Shown: piece after piece, positions 7,196-14,225 of the stretch
Numbering within the stretch: the first letter of the stretch is position 1
How the letters are laid out: every line of letters begins with the position of its first letter
Source of the DNA: Candidatus Peribacteria bacterium
GTDB taxonomy: Bacteria > Patescibacteriota > Gracilibacteria > Peribacterales > Peribacteraceae
Reading direction: 5' to 3'
DNA length: 45,640 bases
Assembly: GCA_943357915.1 (NCBI GenBank)
Contig: CALRGQ010000005.1
Location: forward strand, 1-45,640
Position numbers and translations under genes: made by a program
Notes under the pieces: generated by a model
Seen by the model: the letters and a program-made list of their open reading frames with translations, nothing else
What the model was told of the DNA's origin: nothing
The model's database searches: none

Positions 7196-8065
7196 GTGCG
7201 TCACGGATTCCTCCTTATCGATAAACCACGCGGACCCACCAGTCACGACGTGGTTGCTATTGTGCGCAGATCTTTCGGTGAGAAAAAAATCGGACATCTA
7301 GGAACGTTAGATCCACTGGCTGATGGCTTGATGGTGCTTGCGGTTGGTAGTAAAGCGCTCAAAGTCGTCGAGCTGTTTGGTAAACTTTCAAAAACGTATA
7401 TTGCGGAGATGACACTGGGCGCCAGGAGTACGACGTATGATGCTGAAGGAATGATCTCGCAGACGAAATTGAAAGCCGGATGGCTGCCTCCGGATGACGC
7501 CTCACGCATTCAGGCGCTGATCGACGATCGGTTTCTTGGGAAAATTCAGCAAGTACCGCCGGCGTTTTCGGCTGTGCACGTTGGTGGAGAACGTGCGTAT
7601 AAGAAAGCGATGCGAGGCGAAAATGTAGAGATGCAAGCACGTGAAACGACGATCAGCGAATGCAAAGTGACGGAGTATGCGTATCCGGTCCTGAAGCTTT
7701 CCGTGAACTGTAGTTCAGGAACCTATATTCGTTCACTCGCGCATGACTTAGGCGAGAGCATGGGCTGCGGCGCGTATCTTGCAGCTCTTCGACGCACAAA
7801 AGTAGGGGAGTGGAACGTGAAGAACGCCAGAACTCCCGGTGAAGCCATGTGGGCTGACGTCATGCCGCTCAAAGATATTCTTGCCGGTTTTGCGGGTCGT
7901 GAACTCACTGATGATGAAATGAAAGAGATTAGCCACGGCCGCATGATTTCCGGAACAATGGATCCTGCACTGCCATTTTTCGCCTGGCATGGAGGTCTCC
8001 CGGTAGCGCTCCTAGAGCGCGCTCGTCATGATGAGGGGAAATTGAAGCCGAGGAAGGTGTTGTAA
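7196..8065 (+). CDS. truB: tRNA pseudouridine(55) synthase
   Basis: TruB converts U55 in the T-loop of tRNAs to pseudouridine. The 289-aa protein starts at GTG with the typical MRHGFLLIDKPRGPTSHDVV. The catalytic aspartate is D39 in GHLGTLDPLADG, and further family motifs are KTYIAEMTLG (about 66), PPAFSAVHVGGERAYKKA (about 122) and CSSGTYIRSLAHDLGE (about 172). The C-terminal region is a short PUA-like tail. The start codon is directly preceded by the pyrimidine-rich repeat arm and no Shine-Dalgarno sequence. It is monocistronic. Confidence 0.95.
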   Translation: MRHGFLLIDKPRGPTSHDVVAIVRRSFGEKKIGHLGTLDPLADGLMVLAVGSKALKVVELFGKLSKTYIAEMTLGARSTTYDAEGMISQTKLKAGWLPPDDASRIQALIDDRFLGKIQQVPPAFSAVHVGGERAYKKAMRGENVEMQARETTISECKVTEYAYPVLKLSVNCSSGTYIRSLAHDLGESMGCGAYLAALRRTKVGEWNVKNARTPGEAMWADVMPLKDILAGFAGRELTDDEMKEISHGRMISGTMDPALPFFAWHGGLPVALLERARHDEGKLKPRKVL

Positions 8066-8097
8066 AGATGAGAATGAAAGCAGGATTCTTTGATGTT

Positions 8098-8499
8098 CTA
8101 TAAATCCTTATCATCTACTTTAAATTTTCGTTTCGCATATCGAAATTGAATTTCGCCTACTTCAAAAAATCCTTCTTGACCTAAAATTGCCTTAAATTGG
8201 TCGGACATATTGGGCAGAAATACCACATTGGTTTTAATCGCACTGCCACAAAATTCTATGACTACATCATGACGATATCCTTTTTTAACTGCACCTCCCA
8301 CTCCTTCAATGGAGATTTCTATTCCATTTTCTTTGATGTCATCAATCCCCACAATTGCCGCATATTCTTCATCAATAAGATTGAGAGATGATCCAGAATC
8401 TACTAATGCTTCCATCGCAACATAATTATTCCCATTTCTTAAAACTATTGGGAGCATTGGCCACAAAGAACTTTCGATTTGTATATAGGGGAATTCCAT
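8098..8499 (-). CDS. Retropepsin-like aspartic protease domain protein
   Basis: The 133-aa protein carries the aspartic protease signature ALVDSGSSLNLIDEEYA near residue 34, with D-S-G-S as in single-domain retroviral-type proteases that act as dimers. A Gly-rich flap-like segment (IEGVGGAVKKGY) and a second hydrophobic motif with a Gly (FKAILGQEGFFE) follow, in family order. Size and order fit gag-polyprotein/retropepsin-like bacterial proteins. The start overlaps the upstream DUF5678 gene's end (ATG at 8499; GTG at 8502 is also possible), so the pair is coupled. Its substrate is unknown. I am confident in the fold, less so in active proteolysis. Confidence 0.75.
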   Translation of the reverse strand: MEFPYIQIESSLWPMLPIVLRNGNNYVAMEALVDSGSSLNLIDEEYAAIVGIDDIKENGIEISIEGVGGAVKKGYRHDVVIEFCGSAIKTNVVFLPNMSDQFKAILGQEGFFEVGEIQFRYAKRKFKVDDKDL

Positions 8500-8503
8500 C
8501 ACA

Positions 8504-8704
8504 TTAAAGAATTTTTCCGCAAAAATGCCTAATCAGATTTGGGAAATGTGTAATGATCGGGTTTTTCATACCTTTTCCCTTCGCAGATTCAAAAACACCT
8601 TTAGCTGAGTTGCCAGATACTACAACCGTTTTACGATCAGATCTGAGGGCTACCCACTTCCCTTTGTATTTTTGAGCCATTGCTGTGCGATTGAGAGTAG
8701 TCAT
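8504..8704 (-). CDS. DUF5678 domain protein
   Basis: The 66-aa protein contains the DUF5678 pattern YKGKWVALRSDRKTVVVSG followed by AKGVFESAKGKGMKNPIITHFP. This tiny domain of unknown function is often found beside retropepsin-like genes in bacteria and archaea. ATG 8704 is chosen because a TACAAT box lies 8 nt upstream; the longer track ORF starts before the promoter. It is the first gene of a two-gene operon with the protease-like gene, whose start overlaps or touches its stop codon. Confidence 0.75.
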   Translation of the reverse strand: MTTLNRTAMAQKYKGKWVALRSDRKTVVVSGNSAKGVFESAKGKGMKNPIITHFPNLIRHFCGKIL

Positions 8705-8712
8705 AGTGGATA

Positions 8713-8718
8713 ATTGTA
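8713..8718 (-). promoter_or_regulatory. -10 box (TACAAT) of the DUF5678-retropepsin operon
   Basis: TACAAT on the minus strand lies 8 nt before ATG 8704. Confidence 0.6.
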
Positions 8719-8762
8719 TCACAATTGAAAGACCCCTCATATTTTATCATCAGACTCAATTT

Positions 8763-9350
8763 CTAGACAATGAATCTCTTTTCCATAATGTACTGCTTGC
8801 CTTCGCTGTGTATGCGTTGTGGCGCAATAACTTCTCGCACGATCTTGAATCCTGCTTTCTCATACGTTCGAATCACTCTTGAGTGAACGGTGTCAACGGT
8901 AAGCCAGACTCTACTAACTCCATATTCCTTCGATACATGTTCAGAAAGTACTGACATAACCTCGGATCCATAGCCTTTGTCCCAAGTTGTTTTATCGCCA
9001 ATCATGATGCCAATACTGATACCTTCTTCGTTTCGGTGAGATGGATCTGTTGCTACGAAATGTATTCCACAGGTACCGATCGGCTTCAGGTTTTCATCAC
9101 AAATGATTAAAACTTTTTGATCCTTTCTTTGTAGCACTTCTTCTAGCCATTTTTTCTCCTCCTCGGCTGTTTTTGTTTCTTGGATCACATGATGCATAAC
9201 CTCAGCATCCGCTGCCCACTTCGTGCATATCTCAAGATCGTCCATGGTAATAGGCCGCAGAGTGATTCTTTGACCTCGTATTTCCATAGGCAAATATTCT
9301 GCTTTTGATGTTAAAAACACAATGTTGGATAGGACGGTTCTGTTTTTCAC
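8763..9350 (-). CDS. GNAT family N-acetyltransferase (RimJ/RimL-like)
   Basis: The protein shows the RimJ/RimL-type GNAT order: MEIRGQRITLRPITMDDLE as the first strand and helix, GIMIGDKTTWDKGYGSEVM as acetyl-CoA-binding motif A, and VHSRVIRTYEKAGFKIVRE as motif B. It probably acetylates an amine on a protein or small molecule; the substrate cannot be read. Two starts are possible: GTG 9350, which has a TATAGA box 10 nt upstream and gives 195 aa, or ATG 9287 (MEIRGQ), which matches the usual family start. It is monocistronic, with tRNA-Lys divergent upstream. Confidence 0.8.
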   Translation of the reverse strand: MKNRTVLSNIVFLTSKAEYLPMEIRGQRITLRPITMDDLEICTKWAADAEVMHHVIQETKTAEEEKKWLEEVLQRKDQKVLIICDENLKPIGTCGIHFVATDPSHRNEEGISIGIMIGDKTTWDKGYGSEVMSVLSEHVSKEYGVSRVWLTVDTVHSRVIRTYEKAGFKIVREVIAPQRIHSEGKQYIMEKRFIV

Positions 9351-9360
9351 ATGGCAAGGT

Positions 9361-9366
9361 TCTATA
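9361..9366 (-). promoter_or_regulatory. Possible -10 box (TATAGA) of the GNAT gene
   Basis: TATAGA on the minus strand lies 10 nt before the GTG at 9350, favouring that start. Confidence 0.4.
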
Positions 9367-9417
9367 CAATGATCATGTTGATGATGCCGAGTGCCTCACG
9401 TAGTATGGCGACGGTCT

Positions 9418-9493
9418 GGATCGGTAGCTCAGTTGGTAGAGCAGGAGACTCTTAATCTCTTGGTCGTGGGTTCAAGTCCCACCCGATCCACCA
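9418..9493 (+). tRNA. tRNA-Lys (CTT)
   Basis: A complete cloverleaf is present. Acceptor GGATCGG pairs with CCGATCC, the anticodon arm GGAGA-CTCTTAA-TCTCT gives anticodon CTT, and the T-arm is GTGGG-TTCAAGT-CCCAC. CCA is encoded. A TAGTAT box lies 11 nt upstream. Confidence 0.95.
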
Positions 9494-9495
9494 AG

Positions 9496-9523
9496 TTGAC
9501 ATAACTGGACAAATATATATAAT
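9496..9523 (+). promoter_or_regulatory. Consensus promoter TTGACA-16-TATAAT
   Basis: A perfect -35 (9496-9501) and a perfect -10 (9518-9523) are separated by 16 nt. The ATG at 9531 follows 7 nt after the -10, the clearest leaderless-type promoter in the window. The -35 begins 2 nt after the tRNA-Lys CCA. Confidence 0.85.
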
Positions 9524-9530
9524 ACATATT

Positions 9531-10178
9531 ATGAATGTGAGCCCAGAATCTATTGTTCGCAATATACTTCATACGGGTACTAGCTGGAATGTCAGCTACG
9601 TCTGTGCGGCATATGGGGATATGACAGTCCGCCAGTTGCTTGCTGCAATTCAAAAGATTGAACCCGTTTATTGCAATACTGAACACGAACTGAGTAATAC
9701 CTCCTATCTTGATTGTCCTTTTCGTCCATACAATAGCCTATGCAACCATCAATGTGAGGATTCAGATATCAAGCACCCAATAACGGGAGAAATAGCAGTT
9801 CCCAAAGAACGTCAAATTCATGTGACGGGTCTGCTTCGTGCAGGACTGTACGTACTACATGCAGCAGGCAAGGCTCCAATTCTCCCGACGGGAAAGCCGC
9901 TGACACAGTTCGTGCTTGATATGAATGCAGAAGGATTGGAATCCTCGGATAACCCTGCTTTTCTCGAATACGATCGCTTCCGTAAACATAGCCTTCTAGC
10001 GGTAGGTAGTCCGCCACTTGAAGAGAGAATGGCAGATCGCTTGCCTCAGTTCGTGGAAACTAGCTCACTCGTTCAGCTGAAAACTGCTATCAATACAGAG
10101 AAGAGAAAATGGCAGGATCCAACAGATGCCGTAAAGAATGCAGTACAGTCTGCTCTTGAACAGCTGTTGGCTTTGTAG
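9531..10178 (+). CDS. Protein of unknown function
   Basis: The 215-aa soluble protein has no signal peptide or membrane segment. It holds several Cys and His residues in the first half (YCNTEHELSN, CPFRPYNSLCNHQCEDSD) that could form a metal site; that is inference. The C-terminal part is helical, ending in KNAVQSALEQLLAL. I do not recognise the family. It sits directly behind tRNA-Lys with a strong promoter. A sequence resembling the tRNA 3' end lies at 10325-10336, beyond its stop. It could therefore be cargo of a small insertion at tRNA-Lys, but this is weak. Confidence 0.55.
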   Translation: MNVSPESIVRNILHTGTSWNVSYVCAAYGDMTVRQLLAAIQKIEPVYCNTEHELSNTSYLDCPFRPYNSLCNHQCEDSDIKHPITGEIAVPKERQIHVTGLLRAGLYVLHAAGKAPILPTGKPLTQFVLDMNAEGLESSDNPAFLEYDRFRKHSLLAVGSPPLEERMADRLPQFVETSSLVQLKTAINTEKRKWQDPTDAVKNAVQSALEQLLAL

Positions 10179-10376
10179 TGTGTTCCACTCTCATCTCGTA
10201 GCAACAGCTGCAGTAGTCCTAGAAGGTTCCAATCGGTACCTTTCCAGTCCATCCGCTTTCTCCTGTCCAGCCTGCGCCAATTCCGCAATGTAAGGGGGTA
10301 AGGTGTTCCAACTGGATCTAATCTGACCCACCAAGTAATACAAAAAGACAATCTCCACATTGGAACAAATTCAATT

Positions 10377-10883
10377 TCAAAAAATCAAGTTATCCTTCAA
10401 GAACTGCATTTCGATGATGAGATACGACAGAATATTCATAACGATCACAGGGCGAAGCTGTCGCCAATCGTACTTCCAAATTACTTTGATAATCCCTATT
10501 TCGATTCCAATAGTAAGAATAAGCATGATAAGCAAGCTGCCATGCCACGTTCCGAATACCGCATTTGCAATAGGAGATGTAAGAACAGAAGTCTGACCAT
10601 ACACTCCTCCCAAGTACCCGATCCCGATACCTCCCAAGAGGATTCCAACAATGAGGGAAGTAATATTGGCAACGAGTGATATATGCAATGCCTTGCCAAG
10701 GCTTATCTGCAATGAATGCCACAATACCGCTGCCTCGACCAGAATTGAAGCGATGCCGATATACCACATAATGATAGGCGAGACGGCAATGAGAAGGGTC
10801 GGCCATCCCGCGTCTGCAAAGGCGGAAGCTGGTAAGACAAGAATGAGCGCAACGGCCAAAATTGTGGAGACATGTTTCTTCAT
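10377..10883 (-). CDS. Membrane protein of unknown function
   Basis: From ATG 10883 the product is 168 aa: a signal-like N-terminus (MKKHVSTILAVALILVLPASAFA), then about four hydrophobic helices (residues 28-50, 65-90, 105-130 and 145-160). Gly-rich stretches occur in the middle (GILLGGIGIGYLGGVYG). It resembles small polytopic proteins with no assigned role. The ATG is 7 nt after a TACAAT box, which excludes the 13-residue extension in the track. The 198 nt downstream, between it and the gene ending at 10178, contain no ORF. Confidence 0.6.
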   Translation of the reverse strand: MKKHVSTILAVALILVLPASAFADAGWPTLLIAVSPIIMWYIGIASILVEAAVLWHSLQISLGKALHISLVANITSLIVGILLGGIGIGYLGGVYGQTSVLTSPIANAVFGTWHGSLLIMLILTIGIEIGIIKVIWKYDWRQLRPVIVMNILSYLIIEMQFLKDNLIF

Positions 10884-10890
10884 GCAAAGA

Positions 10891-10896
10891 ATTGTA
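10891..10896 (-). promoter_or_regulatory. -10 box (TACAAT) for the gene at 10883
   Basis: TACAAT on the minus strand lies 7 nt before the ATG. Confidence 0.6.
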
Positions 10897-10989
10897 TCAA
10901 AGTGGTACATGAATGTAATCAATTGTTGAAAGGGCCATGCTTTTCCTGATCGATAAGGTAACGATGCCTGGGTAGGAGACCCGTAAGGC

Positions 10990-10995
10990 TATACT
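10990..10995 (+). promoter_or_regulatory. -10 box (TATACT) of the GIY-YIG gene
   Basis: TATACT lies 6 nt before the GTG start at 11002. Confidence 0.6.
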
Positions 10996-11001
10996 TCCCC
11001 C

Positions 11002-11304
11002 GTGCCTCACTATTTCTACCTCGCACGGTGCTCTGATGATTCGTTATACGCTGGAACGTGCGTTGATCTTACGGCGCGAGAGGAAACACATAATCAAGGT
11101 AGGGGAGCGAAGTACACCCGAAGTCGGCTCCCGATACAGTTTGTCTATCATGAAAAATTTACGACACTTGGCGAGGCCAGACGCCGTGAGGCGAGTGTGA
11201 AAACTCTCTCAAAAAAATCAAAGGAAAAACTGATCTTGAGTCGTGTGAAACCGAGATCTAGAAAGCCTTCGCAGCTTTTGCAGCCGCCGTTAGACGCTCG
11301 TTGA
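11002..11304 (+). CDS. GIY-YIG domain protein (YhbQ/UPF0213 type)
   Basis: The 100-aa protein is little more than a GIY-YIG nuclease domain: YFYLARCSDDSLYAG (residues 4-18) stands for the GIY...YIG strands. It is followed by REETHNQGRGAKYTRSRLP and the helix with EARRREASVK, containing the conserved Arg and Glu. Single-domain members of this size are structure-specific DNA nucleases or of unknown role. It starts at GTG with a -10 box 6 nt upstream. Its last 47 bases overlap the 3' end of the convergent Sel1 gene, so the two transcripts are antisense to each other there. Confidence 0.85.
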   Translation: MPHYFYLARCSDDSLYAGTCVDLTAREETHNQGRGAKYTRSRLPIQFVYHEKFTTLGEARRREASVKTLSKKSKEKLILSRVKPRSRKPSQLLQPPLDAR

Positions 11305-12004
11305 TCGCTTTCTTTAAGTCTTCGGCAATCTGTTTCACTTCTTTTATTTGCTCTGGAGTCAGGTCACTCTCGATCTGTGTTATCACTGCTGAGGCCTTAT
11401 CATTGCCAAAGGAACGTGCTGCCTCAAACCATGCATAGGCCTGACTGACGTCTATCGTCGTGCCTTCACCTTTGGCATACATCACACCCAGGTTGTACTG
11501 CGCCTCAGCAGAACCCATGCTGCCGGATTTGATGAAATAGTCGTATGCCTTCTCAAGATCTTGTTTCATACCTTCTCCTCTGTAGTACATGACACCAAGA
11601 TTAAATTGCGCCCGAGTATTGCCTTGGTCAGCTGCTTTCAGAAACCAGTCTTTGGCTACTGCATAATCTTGCGGTACGTCTTCGGCGGTGTAATACATCA
11701 CCCCCAGATTGAACTGAGCTCGGGGGTCATTTTGCTCTGCAGCTTTCAAGAACCACTCACGAGCCTTCGCTAAGTCCTTCTCTGCACCTTGTCCGTCATG
11801 ATAGATGGCACCAAGTTCAAACTCGGCATCGACATTACCGGCTTTGGCTTTGGCTTCGACGCTTTCAAAAGTTTCCAGCGCCGGGGTAGATGACGACGTT
11901 GTGTTATTCGTAGCGGGAGGAGTTCCCGTAGCTGGTTTTTGGCCACAGGCTGACATGAGGGAGACGCAACCCAGAATAACCGTGAGTGAGAGAAATCGTT
12001 TCAT
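11258..12004 (-). CDS. Sel1-repeat lipoprotein
   Basis: The 248-aa protein has a lipoprotein signal with lipobox LMSAC (Cys 20), then a Thr/Ser-rich linker and four Sel1-like repeats of about 36 residues. Examples are AEFELGAIYHDGQGAEKDLAKAREW and the recurring ARAQFNLGVMYYxxE pattern; the last repeat ends near residue 205. A helical tail follows. Sel1 repeats form alpha-solenoids that mediate protein contacts. It is probably lipid-anchored on the outside of the cytoplasmic membrane. Whether the Lgt-like protein at 29228 modifies it is uncertain. A TACTCT box lies 10 nt before the ATG. The 3' end overlaps the GIY-YIG gene. Confidence 0.9.
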   Translation of the reverse strand: MKRFLSLTVILGCVSLMSACGQKPATGTPPATNNTTSSSTPALETFESVEAKAKAGNVDAEFELGAIYHDGQGAEKDLAKAREWFLKAAEQNDPRAQFNLGVMYYTAEDVPQDYAVAKDWFLKAADQGNTRAQFNLGVMYYRGEGMKQDLEKAYDYFIKSGSMGSAEAQYNLGVMYAKGEGTTIDVSQAYAWFEAARSFGNDKASAVITQIESDLTPEQIKEVKQIAEDLKKAINERLTAAAKAAKAF

Positions 12005-12014
12005 AGGGGTCGGC

Positions 12015-12020
12015 AGAGTA
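12015..12020 (-). promoter_or_regulatory. -10 box (TACTCT) of the Sel1 lipoprotein gene
   Basis: TACTCT on the minus strand lies 10 nt before ATG 12004. Confidence 0.45.
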
Positions 12021-12107
12021 CATCAGATGAAGCAGTCTTCAAGGTATTTCAGTGGACGTACGTGGTACACAGGTCTCAAATTGCCTTGCACACAGTTCGG
12101 TTCTGAC

Positions 12108-12113
12108 TATACT
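12108..12113 (+). promoter_or_regulatory. -10 box (TATACT) upstream of the Asp-rich miniprotein
   Basis: TATACT lies 34 nt before ATG 12148, giving a short pyrimidine-rich leader (TTTTCTCCTTCTCCTC) unlike the leaderless genes. Confidence 0.45.
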
Positions 12114-12147
12114 CCGCCACGAATCATCTTTTCTCCTTCTCCTCTGT

Positions 12148-12342
12148 ATGTTGGATCTGCTTCTCACTGTTCAATCCCAATTCGGTGGTGACGATGATGA
12201 CGATGATGATGTTCATGATGTGAAAGATGATGACTCTGAAGACGAAGAATCTGACAATGAAGATGAGAGCGTGTCAGGTGACGATGATGACAATGAAGAC
12301 GCCCTGCAGAACTTGGGCGACGATGACGATGACAATTTCTAG
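12148..12342 (+). CDS. Extremely acidic Asp-rich miniprotein
   Basis: From ATG 12148 the product is 64 aa. A short hydrophobic start (MLDLLLTVQSQF) is followed by a tail that is more than half Asp and Glu, in runs such as GGDDDDDDDVHD and DSEDEESDNEDE. The DNA is a GAY-rich near-microsatellite. It could be a small Ca2+- or metal-binding or basic-protein-binding peptide, or a slipped repeat that happens to be open; no family is recognisable. A -10 box and a downstream hairpin (AGAGACG...CGTCTCT, 12360-12384) suggest a real transcription unit. Confidence 0.45.
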   Translation: MLDLLLTVQSQFGGDDDDDDDVHDVKDDDSEDEESDNEDESVSGDDDDNEDALQNLGDDDDDNF

Positions 12343-12359
12343 GTACGCAAAAAGGCGTA

Positions 12360-12384
12360 GAGACGAGCCGAGCGCACGTCTCTG
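12360..12384 (+). terminator. Hairpin after the Asp-rich gene
   Basis: AGAGACG pairs with CGTCTCT around an 11-nt loop, 17 nt after the stop. There is no clear T-run, so termination is only possible. Confidence 0.35.
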
Positions 12385-12419
12385 TTCCGAAAATTCTGCG
12401 CGAGTATCTGCTAGAAAGG

Positions 12420-13052
12420 CTATGCAACTGTTGCAGCCGTCCTGCGGTCAATGCTTTCAATCGCGTGACGCTGAATGGTGCGCCAATCGTACGGGAATTT
12501 GAACGTCTCAAGTGCACGGACAAGTGCGCCGAAGCAGAGCCACGGATTTGCGGAGTCGTATACAAAGGCATTGCCACTCTCTTGTACCGGATTGTAATTA
12601 TCGATGATCGCTCTCTGGAGTGATATGGGGACAGTTCCGTAACGCAGACAGTTTTCGAGCATCTCATCGTCATCATGATCTGTCAGGAACAACGAGATGT
12701 CGGATCCGGCGAGCATTTTTCGGACACTCGTTTCATCATCGGGGACGATGCTAATGCGGTGTGCAGCGCTGGAGCTTAGTTTCGTAAACAGTTCACCGTA
12801 TTTCTTAGAGCCTCGTCCGCGGATAATGATGGAGATTGGTAGTTCCATGAGTCCAGGGAGCACCTGCTCAAGCAAGGCGCCACCCAGAGCATCCGTGATG
12901 CCGGTCGGCAAACAGATGACTGGTTGCTTCGGTTCTGCGATCCAGCCCAATTCCTCCTGAAACACAGTCTTATTTTCCGCCTTATGTTCGATCGTGCGAG
13001 CAGAATACTTGCGTGCGATTTTATTGTCGTACGCTGGCGAGAAAATAGGCAT
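12420..13052 (-). CDS. Stand-alone GlgA-like C-terminal glycosyltransferase domain
   Basis: The 210-aa protein resembles only the C-terminal half of bacterial glycogen synthase (GT5, GT-B fold). Corresponding pieces are NKTVFQEELGW, LGGALLEQVLPGLMELP, IIIRGRGSKKYGELFTKL, the sugar-nucleotide region NCLRYGTVPIS, and WRTIQRHAIESID at the end. The usual acidic EPCGL segment is replaced by DHDDDEMLENC, and the whole ADP-glucose-binding N-terminal half is missing. It is unlikely to be a complete glycogen synthase and may be a regulatory or degenerate relative. Its promoter lies inside a striking inverted repeat (13070-13109), which points to repression or activation by a dimeric regulator. Confidence 0.6.
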   Translation of the reverse strand: MPIFSPAYDNKIARKYSARTIEHKAENKTVFQEELGWIAEPKQPVICLPTGITDALGGALLEQVLPGLMELPISIIIRGRGSKKYGELFTKLSSSAAHRISIVPDDETSVRKMLAGSDISLFLTDHDDDEMLENCLRYGTVPISLQRAIIDNYNPVQESGNAFVYDSANPWLCFGALVRALETFKFPYDWRTIQRHAIESIDRRTAATVA

Positions 13053-13069
13053 GAGGGTTTTTGTGTGAA

Positions 13070-13109
13070 GTGATCAAATCATTATAGCCTTTTTTAGCTT
13101 TTTGATCAC
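13070..13109 (-). promoter_or_regulatory. Promoter with a flanking 9-bp inverted repeat (operator)
   Basis: Perfect 9-bp arms GTGATCAAA (13070-13078) and TTTGATCAC (13101-13109) flank a minus-strand TATAAT at 13081-13086. The centres are 31 bp apart, about three helical turns, so both arms lie on one DNA face. Likely the operator of the GlgA-like gene. Confidence 0.55.
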
Positions 13110-13180
13110 GTCTGATGGATTGCGAAAATAATAGATTGTTACATAGTTGTATGAAGATATTTCACAATGTGAAAAGTACT

Positions 13181-13216
13181 GTGAGTATCGTGAGTAAGGT
13201 GGGTATAGTGGGTGAG
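13181..13216 (+). repeat. Four tandem 9-bp units over the exonuclease promoter
   Basis: GTGAGTATC, GTGAGTAAG, GTGGGTATA and GTGGGTGAG follow each other without a gap. The -10 box TATAGT (13204-13209) lies across units 3 and 4, 8 nt before ATG 13218. Confidence 0.55.
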
Positions 13217-13217
13217 C

Positions 13218-14225
13218 ATGAAAAAACACCTCGTCATCGTTGACGGTCACCACCTTATGTACCGTGCGTACTGGGCCATTCCGCGGACGATGAAGAATGC
13301 AAAAGGGGAACAGACAAATACGCCGTTTGGCGTTGCATCAATGTTGCTGATGATCCTCAAGACAGAACAGCCGGACAATCTACTATTTTGTTTTGATGCC
13401 GACGAGGATACGTTCCGTCACAAAGAGTACGCCGAATACAAAGCCGGAAGGTCAGCCACACCGGATGATTTTTATGTGCAGATTCCAAAGACACTCTCGA
13501 TGATTGATTCGTTTGGGATCAAGAGTGTTTCTGGCAGCGGGTTTGAAGCAGATGATTTTGCCTGCGCATACGCCAAAGCAGCCGAGCAAGATGGCCAGCG
13601 TGTGACGATTATTTCTGGGGATCGGGATCTTCTGCAGTTGTGTACGGAGAACGTGCGTGTTGCCATTCCGCATAAGGGTTACCAAGCAGCTGAATATTTG
13701 GGTCCGGCGGAGGTACGGAAAAAGTATGGCGTGACTCCCGAGCAAATTCCTTCTTATAAGGGACTCGTTGGTGACAACTCAGATAACTTGCCGGGCGTTC
13801 ACGGTATTGGCCCGAAGGCAGCAGAGTCGATGCTGCAGCAATTTGGTTCAATCGATAATTTGTATAAGCATCTTGCAGACGTTAAACCAGCGTGGAGGGA
13901 GAAACTGGAGAAGGATAGGGAGCAGGCGTTCTTCTGTGAGCGTATGGCGACACTCATCAGCGATATTCCACTGTCCGTTACACTTAAGGATCTGGCTTTT
14001 ACGGGCATTGATCCAAAACCGATTGTCGATAATTTTTCTGAGCTCGGATTCACACTGGTGATGCGTCGTTTTTTATCGATGCTCGAGACACCGTATGGAT
14101 CAGAACATTTTTTGCCTTTATCAGATGATGCAATGTTTTTGCTGAGCCCGTCTTTGAGCGGAAAAAAAGTCTCACAGGTTGTACCGAAAACAGTAGAGCC
14201 ACAAAGCCAAATGACATTGCTCTAG
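13218..14225 (+). CDS. 5'-3' exonuclease (stand-alone Pol I N-terminal/FEN domain)
   Basis: The 335-aa protein is the flap/5' nuclease part of DNA polymerase I without the polymerase. Metal-binding acids are D9 (IVDGHHLMYRAYW), D60 (FCFDADEDTFR), E110/D112/D113 (FEADDFACAYA), D135/D137 (SGDRDLLQL) and D186/D189 (VGDNSDNLPG). The helix-hairpin-helix GVHGIGPKAAESML follows. A C-terminal tail of about 60 residues (FSELGFTLVMRRFL and beyond) resembles the linker into the polymerase and ends QMTLL. It should remove RNA primers and flaps during lagging-strand synthesis. ATG 13218 is preferred over GTG 13212 because the TATAGT box ends 8 nt upstream. Confidence 0.9.
   Translation: MKKHLVIVDGHHLMYRAYWAIPRTMKNAKGEQTNTPFGVASMLLMILKTEQPDNLLFCFDADEDTFRHKEYAEYKAGRSATPDDFYVQIPKTLSMIDSFGIKSVSGSGFEADDFACAYAKAAEQDGQRVTIISGDRDLLQLCTENVRVAIPHKGYQAAEYLGPAEVRKKYGVTPEQIPSYKGLVGDNSDNLPGVHGIGPKAAESMLQQFGSIDNLYKHLADVKPAWREKLEKDREQAFFCERMATLISDIPLSVTLKDLAFTGIDPKPIVDNFSELGFTLVMRRFLSMLETPYGSEHFLPLSDDAMFLLSPSLSGKKVSQVVPKTVEPQSQMTLL

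Noticed and set aside
9491-10336. Insertion at tRNA-Lys carrying the gene 9531-10178
   Set aside because: The sequence at 10325-10336 matches the tRNA 3' end and its flank at only 11 of 12 positions, too short to call an attachment site.
12164-12676. 170-aa minus-strand ORF over the Asp-rich gene
   Set aside because: The His/Arg-rich product is the antisense of GAY codons and overlaps the GlgA-like gene.
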